This document shows, piece after piece, positions 39,811 through 48,013 of a stretch of 64,000 bases of DNA (its first letter is position 1; each line of letters begins with the position of its first letter). Origin of the DNA: Polyangiaceae bacterium (lineage in GTDB: Bacteria > Myxococcota_A > Polyangia > Polyangiales > Polyangiaceae). The stretch spans positions 237,673-301,672 of the forward strand of contig CANJMI010000005.1 in the NCBI GenBank assembly GCA_947475525.1, written 5' to 3'. The notes under the pieces were generated by a model. It was not told where the DNA came from and ran no database searches. It worked only from the letters and a program-made list of their open reading frames with translations. The position numbers and the translations under genes are program-made.

Positions 39811-40314
39811 ATGCAATTGCCGGCCCCTTTCGAACAAGCGTTTCTCGACGACTGCCCCTACGACCCCGAAGTGCTCTTCGTGGACCGATTGCTCGAAGTC
39901 GACCGCGAGCAGAGCATCGTGCGCTGCAGCTGGCCCACCGACGACGGCATGGTGCTCACCCGCTCGCAGCGCGTCCACGAGACACGGCACCCGCGCCACG
40001 TCGCCGGCGCGCTGATGGTCCACGTCACCGGAATGCTCGGCTTCGTGCACGCCTACCACGTCCTCGGACTGCGCCACTCGGAAGGCTGGGTCGGCTACGG
40101 AACGCATCTGCATCACGCGGTGTTCCGCAAGCTCGTCACGCCCGGCGACCGGATCGAATGCGAGTGCCGCGCCATGCGTACGCGCCTCGGCAAGGTACGG
40201 CACTTCGTTCGATATGCGTTCGTGCTGCGGCATGACGGCGAGATTTGTTACGAGAGCGAACAGAGCGCTATTTGGCTGAAGGTGGACGCAAATACCGGAG
40301 CGGCAACGCTTTGA
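39811..40314 (+). CDS. hotdog-fold protein (FabZ/thioesterase-like)
   Basis: A 167-residue protein with the length and pattern of hotdog-fold FabZ-like dehydratases: VLFVDRLLEVDREQSIVRC, the central helix HVAGALMVHVTGMLGFVHAY (with HPRHVAGALM as the substrate-tunnel region), and the strands LVTPGDRIECECR, GKVRHFVRYAFVL, EICYESEQSAIWL. The catalytic His of FabZ (H in the HFP motif) is replaced by surrounding His/Pro (ETRHPRHVAG), so activity is uncertain. It is the first gene of a tight three-gene operon: its stop overlaps the next start (TTGA). Confidence 0.7.
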   Translation: MQLPAPFEQAFLDDCPYDPEVLFVDRLLEVDREQSIVRCSWPTDDGMVLTRSQRVHETRHPRHVAGALMVHVTGMLGFVHAYHVLGLRHSEGWVGYGTHLHHAVFRKLVTPGDRIECECRAMRTRLGKVRHFVRYAFVLRHDGEICYESEQSAIWLKVDANTGAATL

Positions 40315-40952
40315 GCGGAGATGACTTCGACCTCGCACGCATCGTCCCTTCGACGCGCGATCTGCTCGCAGGACTCGCGATGCGGCGCCGCTCCGTCGCG
40401 CTGATCCCATTCATCGAAGGCGACGCGGCGACAACCGGGATCGCGGACATCGAGCGCTTGCGAGACTCCGTGCGCGCATTCGCGTGCGACGCTTTCGGAC
40501 CGCCGTTGCGCGAGGTTGCCCAGGCCACGAGGGACGTCCCGCTGCTGGTCACGCGGGCGTGCCAGTCAGCCGAAGACTGTCAACGCGCGCGCTACCACGG
40601 GGCGGACGGCGTGAGCATCGATCCGCAGGCCATGGTGACTGGGGAGGAGCTCTTCCTCGTTGCCCGCTCGATGCGGATGATGCCTCTCGCCTTCGGAATG
40701 GAGGCGCCGCCAACCTCGAGCGTCACGGCAAACATGACCCGTGCGTTCATTCTCAATGGCTCACTAGAACAGGTTCTATCAAGCGCATCCGCGTTCCCTC
40801 GGCAAGCCGTGCTCGTGGTCGATTGGTCGCGCGCCTTGCCCTGCGCCGACGACCTCGCGAGGCTTCGTGGCCACATCGATGCGGTGATCGTCGGAGCGCA
40901 CCTGCACCGAACCCTTGAGTTTATCGAGCTCGTGGATTCGCTCGACGAATGA
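40311..40952 (+). CDS. TIM-barrel-like protein, TrpC-like layout, function unknown
   Basis: About 213 residues. Regular strand-helix alternation (VALIPFIEG, PLLVTRACQSAEDCQRARYHGADGVSI, MMPLAFGMEAP, TRAFILNG, AVLVVDWSR, AVIVGAHL) suggests a (beta/alpha)8 barrel laid out like indole-glycerol-phosphate synthase, but the Glu/Lys catalytic residues of that enzyme are not evident. The TTG at 40311 overlaps the upstream stop as TTGA; ATG 40245 would be a 22-codon longer alternative. It is coupled to the next gene by ATGA. I do not recognise a function. Confidence 0.55.
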   Translation: MSGDDFDLARIVPSTRDLLAGLAMRRRSVALIPFIEGDAATTGIADIERLRDSVRAFACDAFGPPLREVAQATRDVPLLVTRACQSAEDCQRARYHGADGVSIDPQAMVTGEELFLVARSMRMMPLAFGMEAPPTSSVTANMTRAFILNGSLEQVLSSASAFPRQAVLVVDWSRALPCADDLARLRGHIDAVIVGAHLHRTLEFIELVDSLDE

Positions 40953-41884
40953 CCCCGCGTGGAGCACGCCGCATTTGGTGCGAACTCTGCCCGGCCCAGA
41001 CGCTGATCGCGAGCGGTGCGCTAGCTGCCCTCGCGGAGCGGAGCATCGCTCTCTTGTTCGCGGTTGGCCCCGGCGAGTCCAACGATGCTCTCGCGGTGGT
41101 GGCGGCATGCCGAAACGCGGGCGTCATCGTCGGACTCTGGCCGATGCTGGAAGCGCGGCGTGGACGCTGGGCGAACGAGCTTACCGCGCACGCGCTCGCC
41201 CCGTTTGCGGAAGGCCTCTTCGAGCGACTCGATCGGAAGGGTCTCTTGCCGGACGAGCTCGCCATCGATCTCGAGCCACCATTCGAGCTGCTCGCGACCC
41301 CGAGCATCCGCAGCCTTGCACGTTTCCTCGCAGGGAATCGGGAACGCGGAACCGCTCGGCTGGTCGCGTGGCGAGTCCACGCCCAAGCGCTCGGTGTACG
41401 CGTGATCGCGGCCGCTCTGCCGACCGTACTCGCGGATGGCCCTCGAAGATTCTGGCAGCGCATCCTGGCAACTCCGGTCGAGGCGCTCGGCGCGGACCAC
41501 GTCACCGCGATGATGTACTCGTCGCTCATCGAAGGGTACGCACGCGGCAGGCTCGATCGCAACGACGCGCGCTCGCTCGTCGGACACGCGGCCGCACTTG
41601 CGGCGGCTCGTCCTGGGTTTGGGTTGTCGCTCGGCTCGATCGCGACGGGCTCGCTCGGCGACGAACCGGTCTACCGGAGCCCCGCCGAATTGGCGGATGA
41701 TGTGGCCATCGCGCGCGCCGCTGGCACAGACGAGCTCGCGCTCTTTTCGCTGTGCGGAGCGCTACGAAGGCCGCCCATCGAGCCGTGGCTGGATGCCTTT
41801 GTTCACACCGAACCCAGCGTTTTACCGCCACTCACAGCGCGTGCGAAACTCATCGAGCGCATCGTGAGTCTGATCGGTGCTTGA
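40949..41884 (+). CDS. TIM-barrel-like protein, function unknown
   Basis: A 311-residue protein with eight visible beta segments in the spacing of a TIM barrel (RIWCELC, IALLFAVG, VIVGLWPML, ELAIDLEPP, VRVIAAALP, HVTAMMYSS, GFGLSLGSI, ELALFSLCG). The D-L-E after strand 4 and MMYSS at strand 6 recall the DxxDxDxE and MxYD positions of GH18-like hydrolases, but conservation is too weak to claim it. No signal peptide, so cytoplasmic. Last gene of the three-gene operon. No function assigned. Confidence 0.55.
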   Translation: MTPRGARRIWCELCPAQTLIASGALAALAERSIALLFAVGPGESNDALAVVAACRNAGVIVGLWPMLEARRGRWANELTAHALAPFAEGLFERLDRKGLLPDELAIDLEPPFELLATPSIRSLARFLAGNRERGTARLVAWRVHAQALGVRVIAAALPTVLADGPRRFWQRILATPVEALGADHVTAMMYSSLIEGYARGRLDRNDARSLVGHAAALAAARPGFGLSLGSIATGSLGDEPVYRSPAELADDVAIARAAGTDELALFSLCGALRRPPIEPWLDAFVHTEPSVLPPLTARAKLIERIVSLIGA

Positions 41885-41908
41885 GGCTCTCGTGGCTTCG
41901 CGTGACGC

Positions 41909-43453
41909 TCAGTGACGCACGAGCGCTGCTCGTTTGGCGCGCGACCGAATCCACGACGGCGTCGAGGGGTCACCGCCGACAGCCGATAACTCAACCGTTG
42001 TGGCCATGCGCGCGAGCAGCCCGAGGTGATCGACGTGCTTGGTATGCTGGCACCAATGGGCCGCGAGCAAGTCGGCGGCCCGCGCACTCAGGTGGTTGCG
42101 CCACGCGCCGCGCGTCACGGTGCTTGGGGCGAGCGCGACGGGCACATGAGCCGCATCGTTGGAGGCATCCGCTCCGGCTCTCGGGGCCACCGAGACCTTC
42201 ATCCCGCCGGCTGACAGGTTGTCGAACGCCCCGCGATACAGCGTCGCGCCGTGGATGACGCGCTGTTGCATCGGCGAGAAGTCCGTCGCAGCGGGGTTCG
42301 CGTAGGGGAACATGATGTTTCCCGAATCGGGGCAGCCGAAGACGAGCTGCTCGACACTCGAACACGTCACGGTGTCACCGAGCGGATCGACCGTCCCGCC
42401 CTGGATCTCGGTGGTGTGGAAGAGGCCCGAAAGGTGACCGGACTCGTGCTTAATGACGACGGTATCGGTGTCCGGATCGGACGTCGGGCTGATGACCACC
42501 CCCGACGACAGAGACCCAGGGGCAATGCCGACACCAGGGATCCCGGAGGCAACGCCGATGGCGTCCTTCATCTCGTTGGCGAACTTCTCGATGATGTAGA
42601 CGTTGATGGCCGGGACGTTTGTCGCCGCTTTCGATTGCTCGACGACCGCCAGGAAGTTTGCGCCGTCGACGGTCGCGAACTTCTCATCGAGGGGATAATG
42701 CTCGATTTTTCCGAGCGTGAGCCCAGCCCAGCCGTCGTAGGCCTTCTTCAAAAGCAGGTCGATGTAGACGTCGCTTGCGACGCCGGGCACGCGGAACACG
42801 TTGACGTCGACCGCACCACCGTGAAACTCGCCGTCGCTCGACTTGCGAATCCAAACACGGACGTCCCCAGTCGTCGTGTTCTCGTAAGGATCGCCGATGG
42901 TCACCGACCATAGCCCAGGGGTCGGCTTCGGCATCGCGCTCGCCGCGTCACTCTGCGGAACGCCGGCGGGCGTGAGGCCGTACCACGCATACTCCCACTG
43001 AGTGCCCTTCAACGTGTAGCCGTCGACGACGTTCTCACTGGAAGGCGATTGGATCTGCTTTATCCCCATGCGGCCGTATGGGGTCGACGCTTTGACGACG
43101 ACGGTGAAACCGAGCGTCCCCTCGGGCACGTCGAAGGCGATAGGCTCACCCGCGCTCTTCGCTCCAAGGACGACCTCCTCGAGGCTGGTCGATACCGGCG
43201 TACCGCCCGTCCCCGCGCTCTCACCGCCACTGCCGCTGGCGGCAATTCCGCCCGCGCCGGAGGCTACGCTCGACGCTAGCGCACCACCGGCTCCGCCAGT
43301 TCCCCCGGTCTCCGCCGTGGAGCCCGTATCACCGCCGGTCGATGAGGTCGTCGGGTGATGATTCGAGTGGTACTTCGGGTCCCAGAAAGCCTTGCCTCCG
43401 CACGCGCCGAGCAAGACCGAGAACGCCACGAGTGATGAACGGCCCCTGAACAT
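41909..43453 (-). CDS. lipoprotein metalloprotease (metzincin motif)
   Basis: A 514-residue lipoprotein: MFRGRSSLVAFSVLLGACGG, then a Gly/Ser/Thr/Ala linker of about 75 residues, a beta-sandwich region, and a catalytic domain whose HESGHLSGLFHTTE gives the HExxHxxGxxH zinc site of metzincins, with a Met-turn candidate in SGNIMFPYANP. It is therefore a predicted surface-anchored zinc endopeptidase. The C-terminal ~90 residues are low complexity and unassigned. Substrate unknown. Confidence 0.78.
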   Translation of the reverse strand: MFRGRSSLVAFSVLLGACGGKAFWDPKYHSNHHPTTSSTGGDTGSTAETGGTGGAGGALASSVASGAGGIAASGSGGESAGTGGTPVSTSLEEVVLGAKSAGEPIAFDVPEGTLGFTVVVKASTPYGRMGIKQIQSPSSENVVDGYTLKGTQWEYAWYGLTPAGVPQSDAASAMPKPTPGLWSVTIGDPYENTTTGDVRVWIRKSSDGEFHGGAVDVNVFRVPGVASDVYIDLLLKKAYDGWAGLTLGKIEHYPLDEKFATVDGANFLAVVEQSKAATNVPAINVYIIEKFANEMKDAIGVASGIPGVGIAPGSLSSGVVISPTSDPDTDTVVIKHESGHLSGLFHTTEIQGGTVDPLGDTVTCSSVEQLVFGCPDSGNIMFPYANPAATDFSPMQQRVIHGATLYRGAFDNLSAGGMKVSVAPRAGADASNDAAHVPVALAPSTVTRGAWRNHLSARAADLLAAHWCQHTKHVDHLGLLARMATTVELSAVGGDPSTPSWIRSRAKRAALVRH

Positions 43454-43468
43454 GCCGTCGAGGCTACC

Positions 43469-44443
43469 TCAGAACGTCCCGGCAACACCGACGAATCCGG
43501 GGCCGAGCAACGGCCGAGCCTCGATCATCGCCGACTCATCCGCCGATTCGCCATCCGACGGTGAGCGCTTCTTGTAAGCGAGCACGGTCAGCACGCTCGC
43601 GGTGACGAGCCCAGCGCCACCGAGCGCGAAACTCGCCGTCGACACGTTGCCGTTGAACTTCGCGATGTCGAGATCGTCGGCCGCGGAGGCGGGACACGTG
43701 CCCTCTTGGCAAGCGTAGTCGGCGAGCACCTGATTCGTCGTCTGGATCGCCACAATGCCGAACGCCGCACCAACTCCAACGGCGGCGGCAGTGAAACCCC
43801 AGCTCGTCCAGGCAGCCCACTTCGGCACGGCGAAGGAGCCTCCGTCTGAATCGCCTTCCTCGTCCCCCGCGCGTTTCATCGAGACCTCGACGGTCTCCTT
43901 CTGGCCTTCGTCGAGCTGCACGTGCTTACGCCATGTCTCGAAGCCTTTCGCCTTCGCAACGAGGTCGTGCTTGCCAGGATTGACGACGTGCTCGCCCGGC
44001 TCGGACTCCTCTTCGTCGATCGTGAGCGTCACCTTCGAAGCCTCGGGTTTGAACACTTCGAGCACCAGCTTCGGCGCGCGAAGCTGAAGTGCATCCCTGA
44101 GCTTTGCGGCCTCGGCTTGGGCGCGTTTTTCGTGGTAGCCCATCGCTGGCGCGGCCACCGCTTCCTCGAGCGTCGAGAGCGCTTGCACGAAGTCACCGAG
44201 GTCGGTCTGAATCTTCGCGATCTCGATCGTGACTGGCACCTGCGGCGCGAGCTGATTGGCCTTCTTGTACTTCTTCAGGGCCTTCTCGATGTTGCCGGCG
44301 CCGAGAAGCTTCTTCGCCTCGCCAACCAGCACCTGAGCCTCCTGCCGATCCTTCGCGCTGGGCGCCGCGTCGGCCGAGAAGCTCGTGAACAGCGACAGAG
44401 CCGCTGCGGAAACCGCCACCATCGTCGCTCGCTTGGTCAGCAC
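43469..44443 (-). CDS. signal peptide + TPR/PEGA-like + membrane-hairpin protein
   Basis: About 324 residues. From GTG 44443 the signal is VLTKRATMVAVSAAALSLFT with cleavage near ADA; ATG 44422 is an alternative. Residues ~30-120 look like tetratricopeptide helices (KKLLGAGNIEKALKKYKKAN, LGDFVQALSTLEEAV), then a PEGA-like beta domain (PGEHVVNPGKHDLVAKAKGF). Two C-terminal membrane segments follow (WGFTAAAVGVGAAFGIVAI and FALGGAGLVTASVLTVLAY) around a short loop with a CQEGTC pair. The same architecture recurs at 59707, so these are paralogues. Confidence 0.68.
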   Translation of the reverse strand: MLTKRATMVAVSAAALSLFTSFSADAAPSAKDRQEAQVLVGEAKKLLGAGNIEKALKKYKKANQLAPQVPVTIEIAKIQTDLGDFVQALSTLEEAVAAPAMGYHEKRAQAEAAKLRDALQLRAPKLVLEVFKPEASKVTLTIDEEESEPGEHVVNPGKHDLVAKAKGFETWRKHVQLDEGQKETVEVSMKRAGDEEGDSDGGSFAVPKWAAWTSWGFTAAAVGVGAAFGIVAIQTTNQVLADYACQEGTCPASAADDLDIAKFNGNVSTASFALGGAGLVTASVLTVLAYKKRSPSDGESADESAMIEARPLLGPGFVGVAGTF

Positions 44444-44788
44444 AGTGAGGACGACTAACACGGTTTTCGCGGGGGTTTCAATGCGCCATGAACGTTCCGC
44501 GTGCGGCATCAGGTGGCCGAATCGCAGATTCGTCGCAACCTCGCGTGGCGTATTCGACCCCCGCAGCGCGGGGCCTCACACGCATCAAAACGTTATAAAT
44601 CACAGGGTTCTGTGAAAATAGCTCAACGGAGCGAGTCTGCCGGTCAACCTTTTTGCTGCCGTTTTGGCATTTTCGCGTTGCATCTCGCGCGCGCTTCTGG
44701 TTTTTAGTCCGTCGTCGGCGCGCGTAAAACTTGCGTCCCACGCCCGTGAGACCGCGAAGCCGATAACGAACTGACGAGGTTTTTACCG
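44444..44788. other. 345-base intergenic region, relatively AT-rich
   Basis: No gene or RNA is recognised. The stretch from about 44580 to 44705 is noticeably AT-rich for this genome (TTATAAATCACAG, TTTTTGCTGCCGTTTTGGCATTTTC) and lies between divergent genes, so it is the likely promoter region for the HU-family gene on the right and the TPR-like gene on the left. I see no defined -10/-35 pair. Confidence 0.5.
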
Positions 44789-45136
44789 ATGGCAACGAAG
44801 AAAGCAGCAGCTACCACCACCGCCAAGAAGAAGAACGCCCCCCTCTCAAAGGCGGCGCTCATCAACGCGCTCGTCGAGGCCGGCGAAGGCGTCAACCGCA
44901 AGCAGGTCAAAGCGCTCATCGAGTCGCTCGAGAGCATTGGCCACAAGCACCTCAAGAAGAACGGCGTATTCGTCGTTCCGGGTTTCGCGAAATTCGTCGT
45001 CGTGACGAAGAAGGCGACCCCGGCACGCACGGGCCGTAACCCGGCGACGGGCGAGGAGATTCAGATCAAGGCGAAGCCGGCGCGCAAGATCGTCCGTGCT
45101 CGTCCGGTCAAGGCGATCAAGCTCTCGATCGACTGA
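44789..45136 (+). CDS. HU-family DNA-binding protein with basic tails
   Basis: A 115-residue nucleoid protein. After a Lys/Ala/Thr-rich N-terminal tail of about 18 residues comes the HU/IHF fold: LSKAALINALVEAGEGVNRKQVKALIESLESIG, FVVPGFAKFVVVTKKATPARTGRNPATGEEI. The C-terminus is again basic (AKPARKIVRARPVKAIKLS). The GRNPATGEEI element is the conserved DNA-contacting arm of HU. A strong terminator follows the gene. Confidence 0.93.
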   Translation: MATKKAAATTTAKKKNAPLSKAALINALVEAGEGVNRKQVKALIESLESIGHKHLKKNGVFVVPGFAKFVVVTKKATPARTGRNPATGEEIQIKAKPARKIVRARPVKAIKLSID

Positions 45137-45199
45137 ACTGAGTCTAATTCTGCGAGCGGGGGCCTAACCCCGCGCTGTTCTCCTCGTGAGAACATCAAT

Positions 45200-45236
45200 G
45201 CAACGGGCAGGAGTCACTCCTGCCCGTTGCGTTTTT
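45200..45236 (+). terminator. strong intrinsic terminator after the HU-family gene
   Basis: A perfect 15-bp inverted repeat: GCAACGGGCAGGAGT (45200-45214), one spacer base, ACTCCTGCCCGTTGC (45216-45230), then a GTTTTT run. The right half of the hairpin also encodes the last codons of the minus-strand AgmX-like lipoprotein gene, whose TGA lies at the loop. Confidence 0.92.
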
Positions 45237-46371
45237 GTGTCGCGGGGATCGGGGCGGGCGGGAGCTCGTGCTTCGAGCGGTCACTCTGAAAGCGCAAGCC
45301 GACGACAAAGCGAATGTCGCCGAATGCGGGCTTCGGAAACTTCAACTTGCGTGCCTCGTGGACGACGCATTGGCTGACCCGCGGATCCGGAAATTGAGTA
45401 CCGGCTTCGAAGACCTCATCGAGCTTTCCGCGGTCGGTGAGATGAAAACGCAAGAGCATGCGACCCCATAAGCTTGGGGCGTACGCGAACGCGGTGCGGT
45501 AACAAGCCTCGATGCGCGGCAACCCGGCTCGAAGACCCTCGCGCAGTGCCGCAACGGCCAGCATTCCGTCGCCGGGGACGATCAATTCCTCCGGTGGCGG
45601 CAGCGGCTCGTCGCCGGGACCGACGCGCAATTCGAGCCACGCGGTCGAAGCTGCACGCGCCGGCGGCATCTTCAGCACACGTAGTTTGTTGACGATGCAA
45701 TCAGCGACGGCACGGTCAGCGAGCGCCGTGTCGAGCAGCTTCGGCCTGACGACTTCACCGGCGGCCGTGATCCCCAACACCGCCTTGGTCGCACCACGCA
45801 ACTCCGCATCCTTGTACGCGCCAAGTCGGTAACACCGCACGACTTGAATCCAGTGGTTTCGACGCGCGAGGCGCAGCACGTCTCGGCCATCATGCGCACC
45901 TTTGATGCGCTCGAGGTTGATGACGACGCGCGGATCGGGATGCCCTTCGAGTCCCGGCAGTGGAGCGAGCAAGTCGCCGGTGCCGCCCGCGCCCCAATGA
46001 CGCAGCTCGCGGATCTCCTCGCGGTAGGCCTGCGACGAACGCGGCTCGGCGCGCTCTCCGAGTTTGTAGGGTTCCTCGAGCGTGACGAGCGGAATCGGGC
46101 CGGAGTCCGTGGTGGGAAAGGCGACCGCAGGTAACGGCGCAATCTCCGTTGGCACGGTTGGGATCGTTGGCAACGGTGCCAACGGTGCCAACGGTGCCGG
46201 CGCGGCCGAGGGTGCCGCGAACTCCGGGGGAACCTCGAGGGGCGGGGCCAGCCGAGGGTCGGGCGGCCACAGCGCGGGCGGCGCGGGAATGTCCGACGCC
46301 GGCGGCAGCATCGGCGCAATCGCAGGCGCGCACGCGGTGACAAGGCAGATGGCGAGCTCAGCGAAACGCAT
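45214..46371 (-). CDS. proline-rich lipoprotein with AgmX/PglI-type C-terminal repeats
   Basis: About 385 residues. The signal MRFAELAICLVTAC ends in a lipobox. A long Pro/Ala-rich linker (residues ~15-100) contains near-identical APLAP repeats. Two AgmX/PglI-like modules follow: one at QVVRCYRLGAYKDAELRGATKAVLGITAAGEVV..LLDTALADRAVADCIVNKL, the other at RIEACYRTAFAYAPSLWGRMLLRFHLTDRGKLDEV..QFPDPRVSQCVVHEARKL. Each holds the C-Y-R ... C-(V/I)-(V/N) Cys pair typical of this myxobacterial family, linked to gliding and envelope complexes. ATG 46371 overlaps the stop of the upstream DUF1415 gene. Confidence 0.75.
   Translation of the reverse strand: MRFAELAICLVTACAPAIAPMLPPASDIPAPPALWPPDPRLAPPLEVPPEFAAPSAAPAPLAPLAPLPTIPTVPTEIAPLPAVAFPTTDSGPIPLVTLEEPYKLGERAEPRSSQAYREEIRELRHWGAGGTGDLLAPLPGLEGHPDPRVVINLERIKGAHDGRDVLRLARRNHWIQVVRCYRLGAYKDAELRGATKAVLGITAAGEVVRPKLLDTALADRAVADCIVNKLRVLKMPPARAASTAWLELRVGPGDEPLPPPEELIVPGDGMLAVAALREGLRAGLPRIEACYRTAFAYAPSLWGRMLLRFHLTDRGKLDEVFEAGTQFPDPRVSQCVVHEARKLKFPKPAFGDIRFVVGLRFQSDRSKHELPPAPIPATQKRNGQE
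46172..46198. repeat. 9-bp tandem repeat inside the AgmX-like gene
   Basis: Three perfect units of aacggtgcc (46172-46180, 46181-46189, 46190-46198). On the coding minus strand they give the repeated Ala-Pro-Leu triplets of the Pro-rich linker. Confidence 0.85.
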
Positions 46372-47011
46372 CGAGGTACCTCGCGTAGCTCGCATTCCGA
46401 TCGGCTCGGATCTCGCGCGCACTCGCGGTAAGGCTCGCCTGCTCGAGTGACGTCAACTTGGCGAGGGCGACACCCTTCTTCGGCGAGGCGACGAGCGCGG
46501 CGAGGTCGAGCGTCGCGAGATCGGCGAATTGAGTTCCGCCTCCGCTAAGGCCTTGTGGCACGAACTGCACGAAGGCATCGGGCGCGCGGCGCACCAAGCC
46601 GATGAGCCGCTGCGGGGTCGTCGTGTCACCCTCCATCTCGGGGTGGAAGGTCGCGTGCACGGGTGGCGCACCCTCGCCACGGGCGAAAACTTCGCGCCGA
46701 ACCGCCTCGTGAAGTGCGTTCGCGAAACGCTCCATCGGGTGACAACCACCCTCGAACAACGGGTAGATCAAATGAACGACTCCAGGCGCGGCGAGAACGA
46801 GCTCTTTCGCCGGCTGGACCGCGAGCTCTCGATCGAGAACGACGCAAAAACGCCCGAAAGCGCTCGCGGGATCGTTCATGAACGGGCAGAGAGAAAACGC
46901 CCCGACGACCTCGCGCGCGTAGCGGTAATGAACCCTTTGAACGACGGAAGCGAACTCCGTAGCAAGAGGGTGAGTAGCGAGAGGACCCGCGACGATAGGG
47001 CCGTTATTCAC
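46358..47011 (-). CDS. DUF1415-family protein
   Basis: A 217-residue protein reading from a GTG at 47011 that overlaps the upstream gene. It resembles DUF1415: the start-region Arg/His helix (VQRVHYRYAREVVGAFSLCPF), LCPFMNDP as the GLNLCPF motif, HLIYPLFEGG, and FHPEMEGDTTTPQRLIGLVRRAPDAFVQ as the FHP...R element. The family function is unknown. Longer in-frame starts further upstream give Arg-rich non-family sequence and are rejected. Middle gene of a three-gene minus-strand operon, overlapping both neighbours. Confidence 0.75.
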   Translation of the reverse strand: MNNGPIVAGPLATHPLATEFASVVQRVHYRYAREVVGAFSLCPFMNDPASAFGRFCVVLDRELAVQPAKELVLAAPGVVHLIYPLFEGGCHPMERFANALHEAVRREVFARGEGAPPVHATFHPEMEGDTTTPQRLIGLVRRAPDAFVQFVPQGLSGGGTQFADLATLDLAALVASPKKGVALAKLTSLEQASLTASAREIRADRNASYARYLDAFR

Positions 47012-47738
47012 CGCCGCCTCCGAGATCGAACGTGTAGGAAACGCCGAGGCGCCCCGCGAGCAGTTGCGTGCTGCCCGCACCGAGAACGCACTCCCCGAGC
47101 GCCCCATCGCCAAAAGCGAATACGCCGAACCCGCCCGAGCCGAACACCGCGAGGCCATTGCCAAGCGGCGCCTCGAGGCCCACGTCGACGCGCATCGCCG
47201 GTGCCGGCGACCCACTCCCGCCACACGCGATCGGCGTCCCGAGGCTAGGCTGCAGCGCAGGCCACACAATCCCATCGGCCGAGGCGTGCTGCCACGCCGC
47301 TCCGACCGCAACCGCGACGGTCGTCGAGACGTACTCGCTTGCCCAAGGCGCGAGCCGCATGCCGAGCCACACGCCATCGGCTCGCCTCGCGATCGACGCC
47401 GAGCCGAAGTCGGTAATGCCCGTGCGCTCCGAGCCGAGCCCAAATCGCTCCCATGCGAAGGTCACCGCGAAGCGGCGCGCGACGAAGGCCTGCACGTCGA
47501 GGCCGCCGCCGAGGGCGTTGGTATCGACCGCGTTGAAAGCCGGAGGCGCGTCGAGGCGATGGTAAACTCCGAGCTGAGCGGCGACCGCCACGGTCCGCAT
47601 CGAGCCGAGAGCCCAGGGGTCGGGCGAGGGCGTACGAGCCACCTTCGCCGACCCGGGAGCCTGCGGCGCTTCGGCAAACGCCGCTCCACCCGCAAGAAGA
47701 TTCGTGGTGAAAACCAGGGCGACTGCGCGCTTTTTCAC
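47004..47738 (-). CDS. predicted outer-membrane beta-barrel protein
   Basis: A 244-residue protein with a signal peptide (KKRAVALVFTTNLLAGGAAFA, GTG start at 47738). It has alternating hydrophobic, Gly- and aromatic-rich strands (VAVAAQLGVYHRL, RFAVTFAWERFGLG, WLGMRLAPWASEYVSTTVAVAVGAAW, MRVDVGLEAPLGNGLAVFGSGGFGVFAF) and ends in a strand LLAGRLGVSYTFDLGG. This is the look of a small outer-membrane barrel. First gene of the operon with DUF1415 and the AgmX-like lipoprotein. Confidence 0.65.
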   Translation of the reverse strand: MKKRAVALVFTTNLLAGGAAFAEAPQAPGSAKVARTPSPDPWALGSMRTVAVAAQLGVYHRLDAPPAFNAVDTNALGGGLDVQAFVARRFAVTFAWERFGLGSERTGITDFGSASIARRADGVWLGMRLAPWASEYVSTTVAVAVGAAWQHASADGIVWPALQPSLGTPIACGGSGSPAPAMRVDVGLEAPLGNGLAVFGSGGFGVFAFGDGALGECVLGAGSTQLLAGRLGVSYTFDLGGGGE

Positions 47739-47813
47739 GAACAGACTTATACCCGAACCTTGGCGACGGCATTCTGCTTGAATTCAGCCATCTTTTTTGG
47801 GATGTTCCCCGGC

Positions 47814-47900
47814 GGAGGGATGACCGAGTGGCCGAAGGTTCCTGATTCGAAATCAGGTGTACCCGCAAGGGTACCGCGGGTTCGAATCCTGCTCCCTCCG
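47814..47900 (+). tRNA. tRNA-Ser (CGA)
   Basis: An 87-base class II tRNA on the plus strand: acceptor GGAGGGA with TCCCTCC, anticodon loop TTCGAAA giving anticodon CGA, a long variable arm (GTACCCGCAAGGGTAC) and T-loop GGTTCGAATCC. The discriminator is G, as in tRNA-Ser; no CCA is encoded. Confidence 0.95.
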
Positions 47901-48013
47901 CAAGAGTTTCACGTTTCGGATTGCAGCGAGCGGACCGGCCTTCGACGACAGCGCGTTCAAGTAACGCGACGAAGGTACGTTCAGTCGGCGTGGGGGCAGC
48001 CCCGCCGACACCT

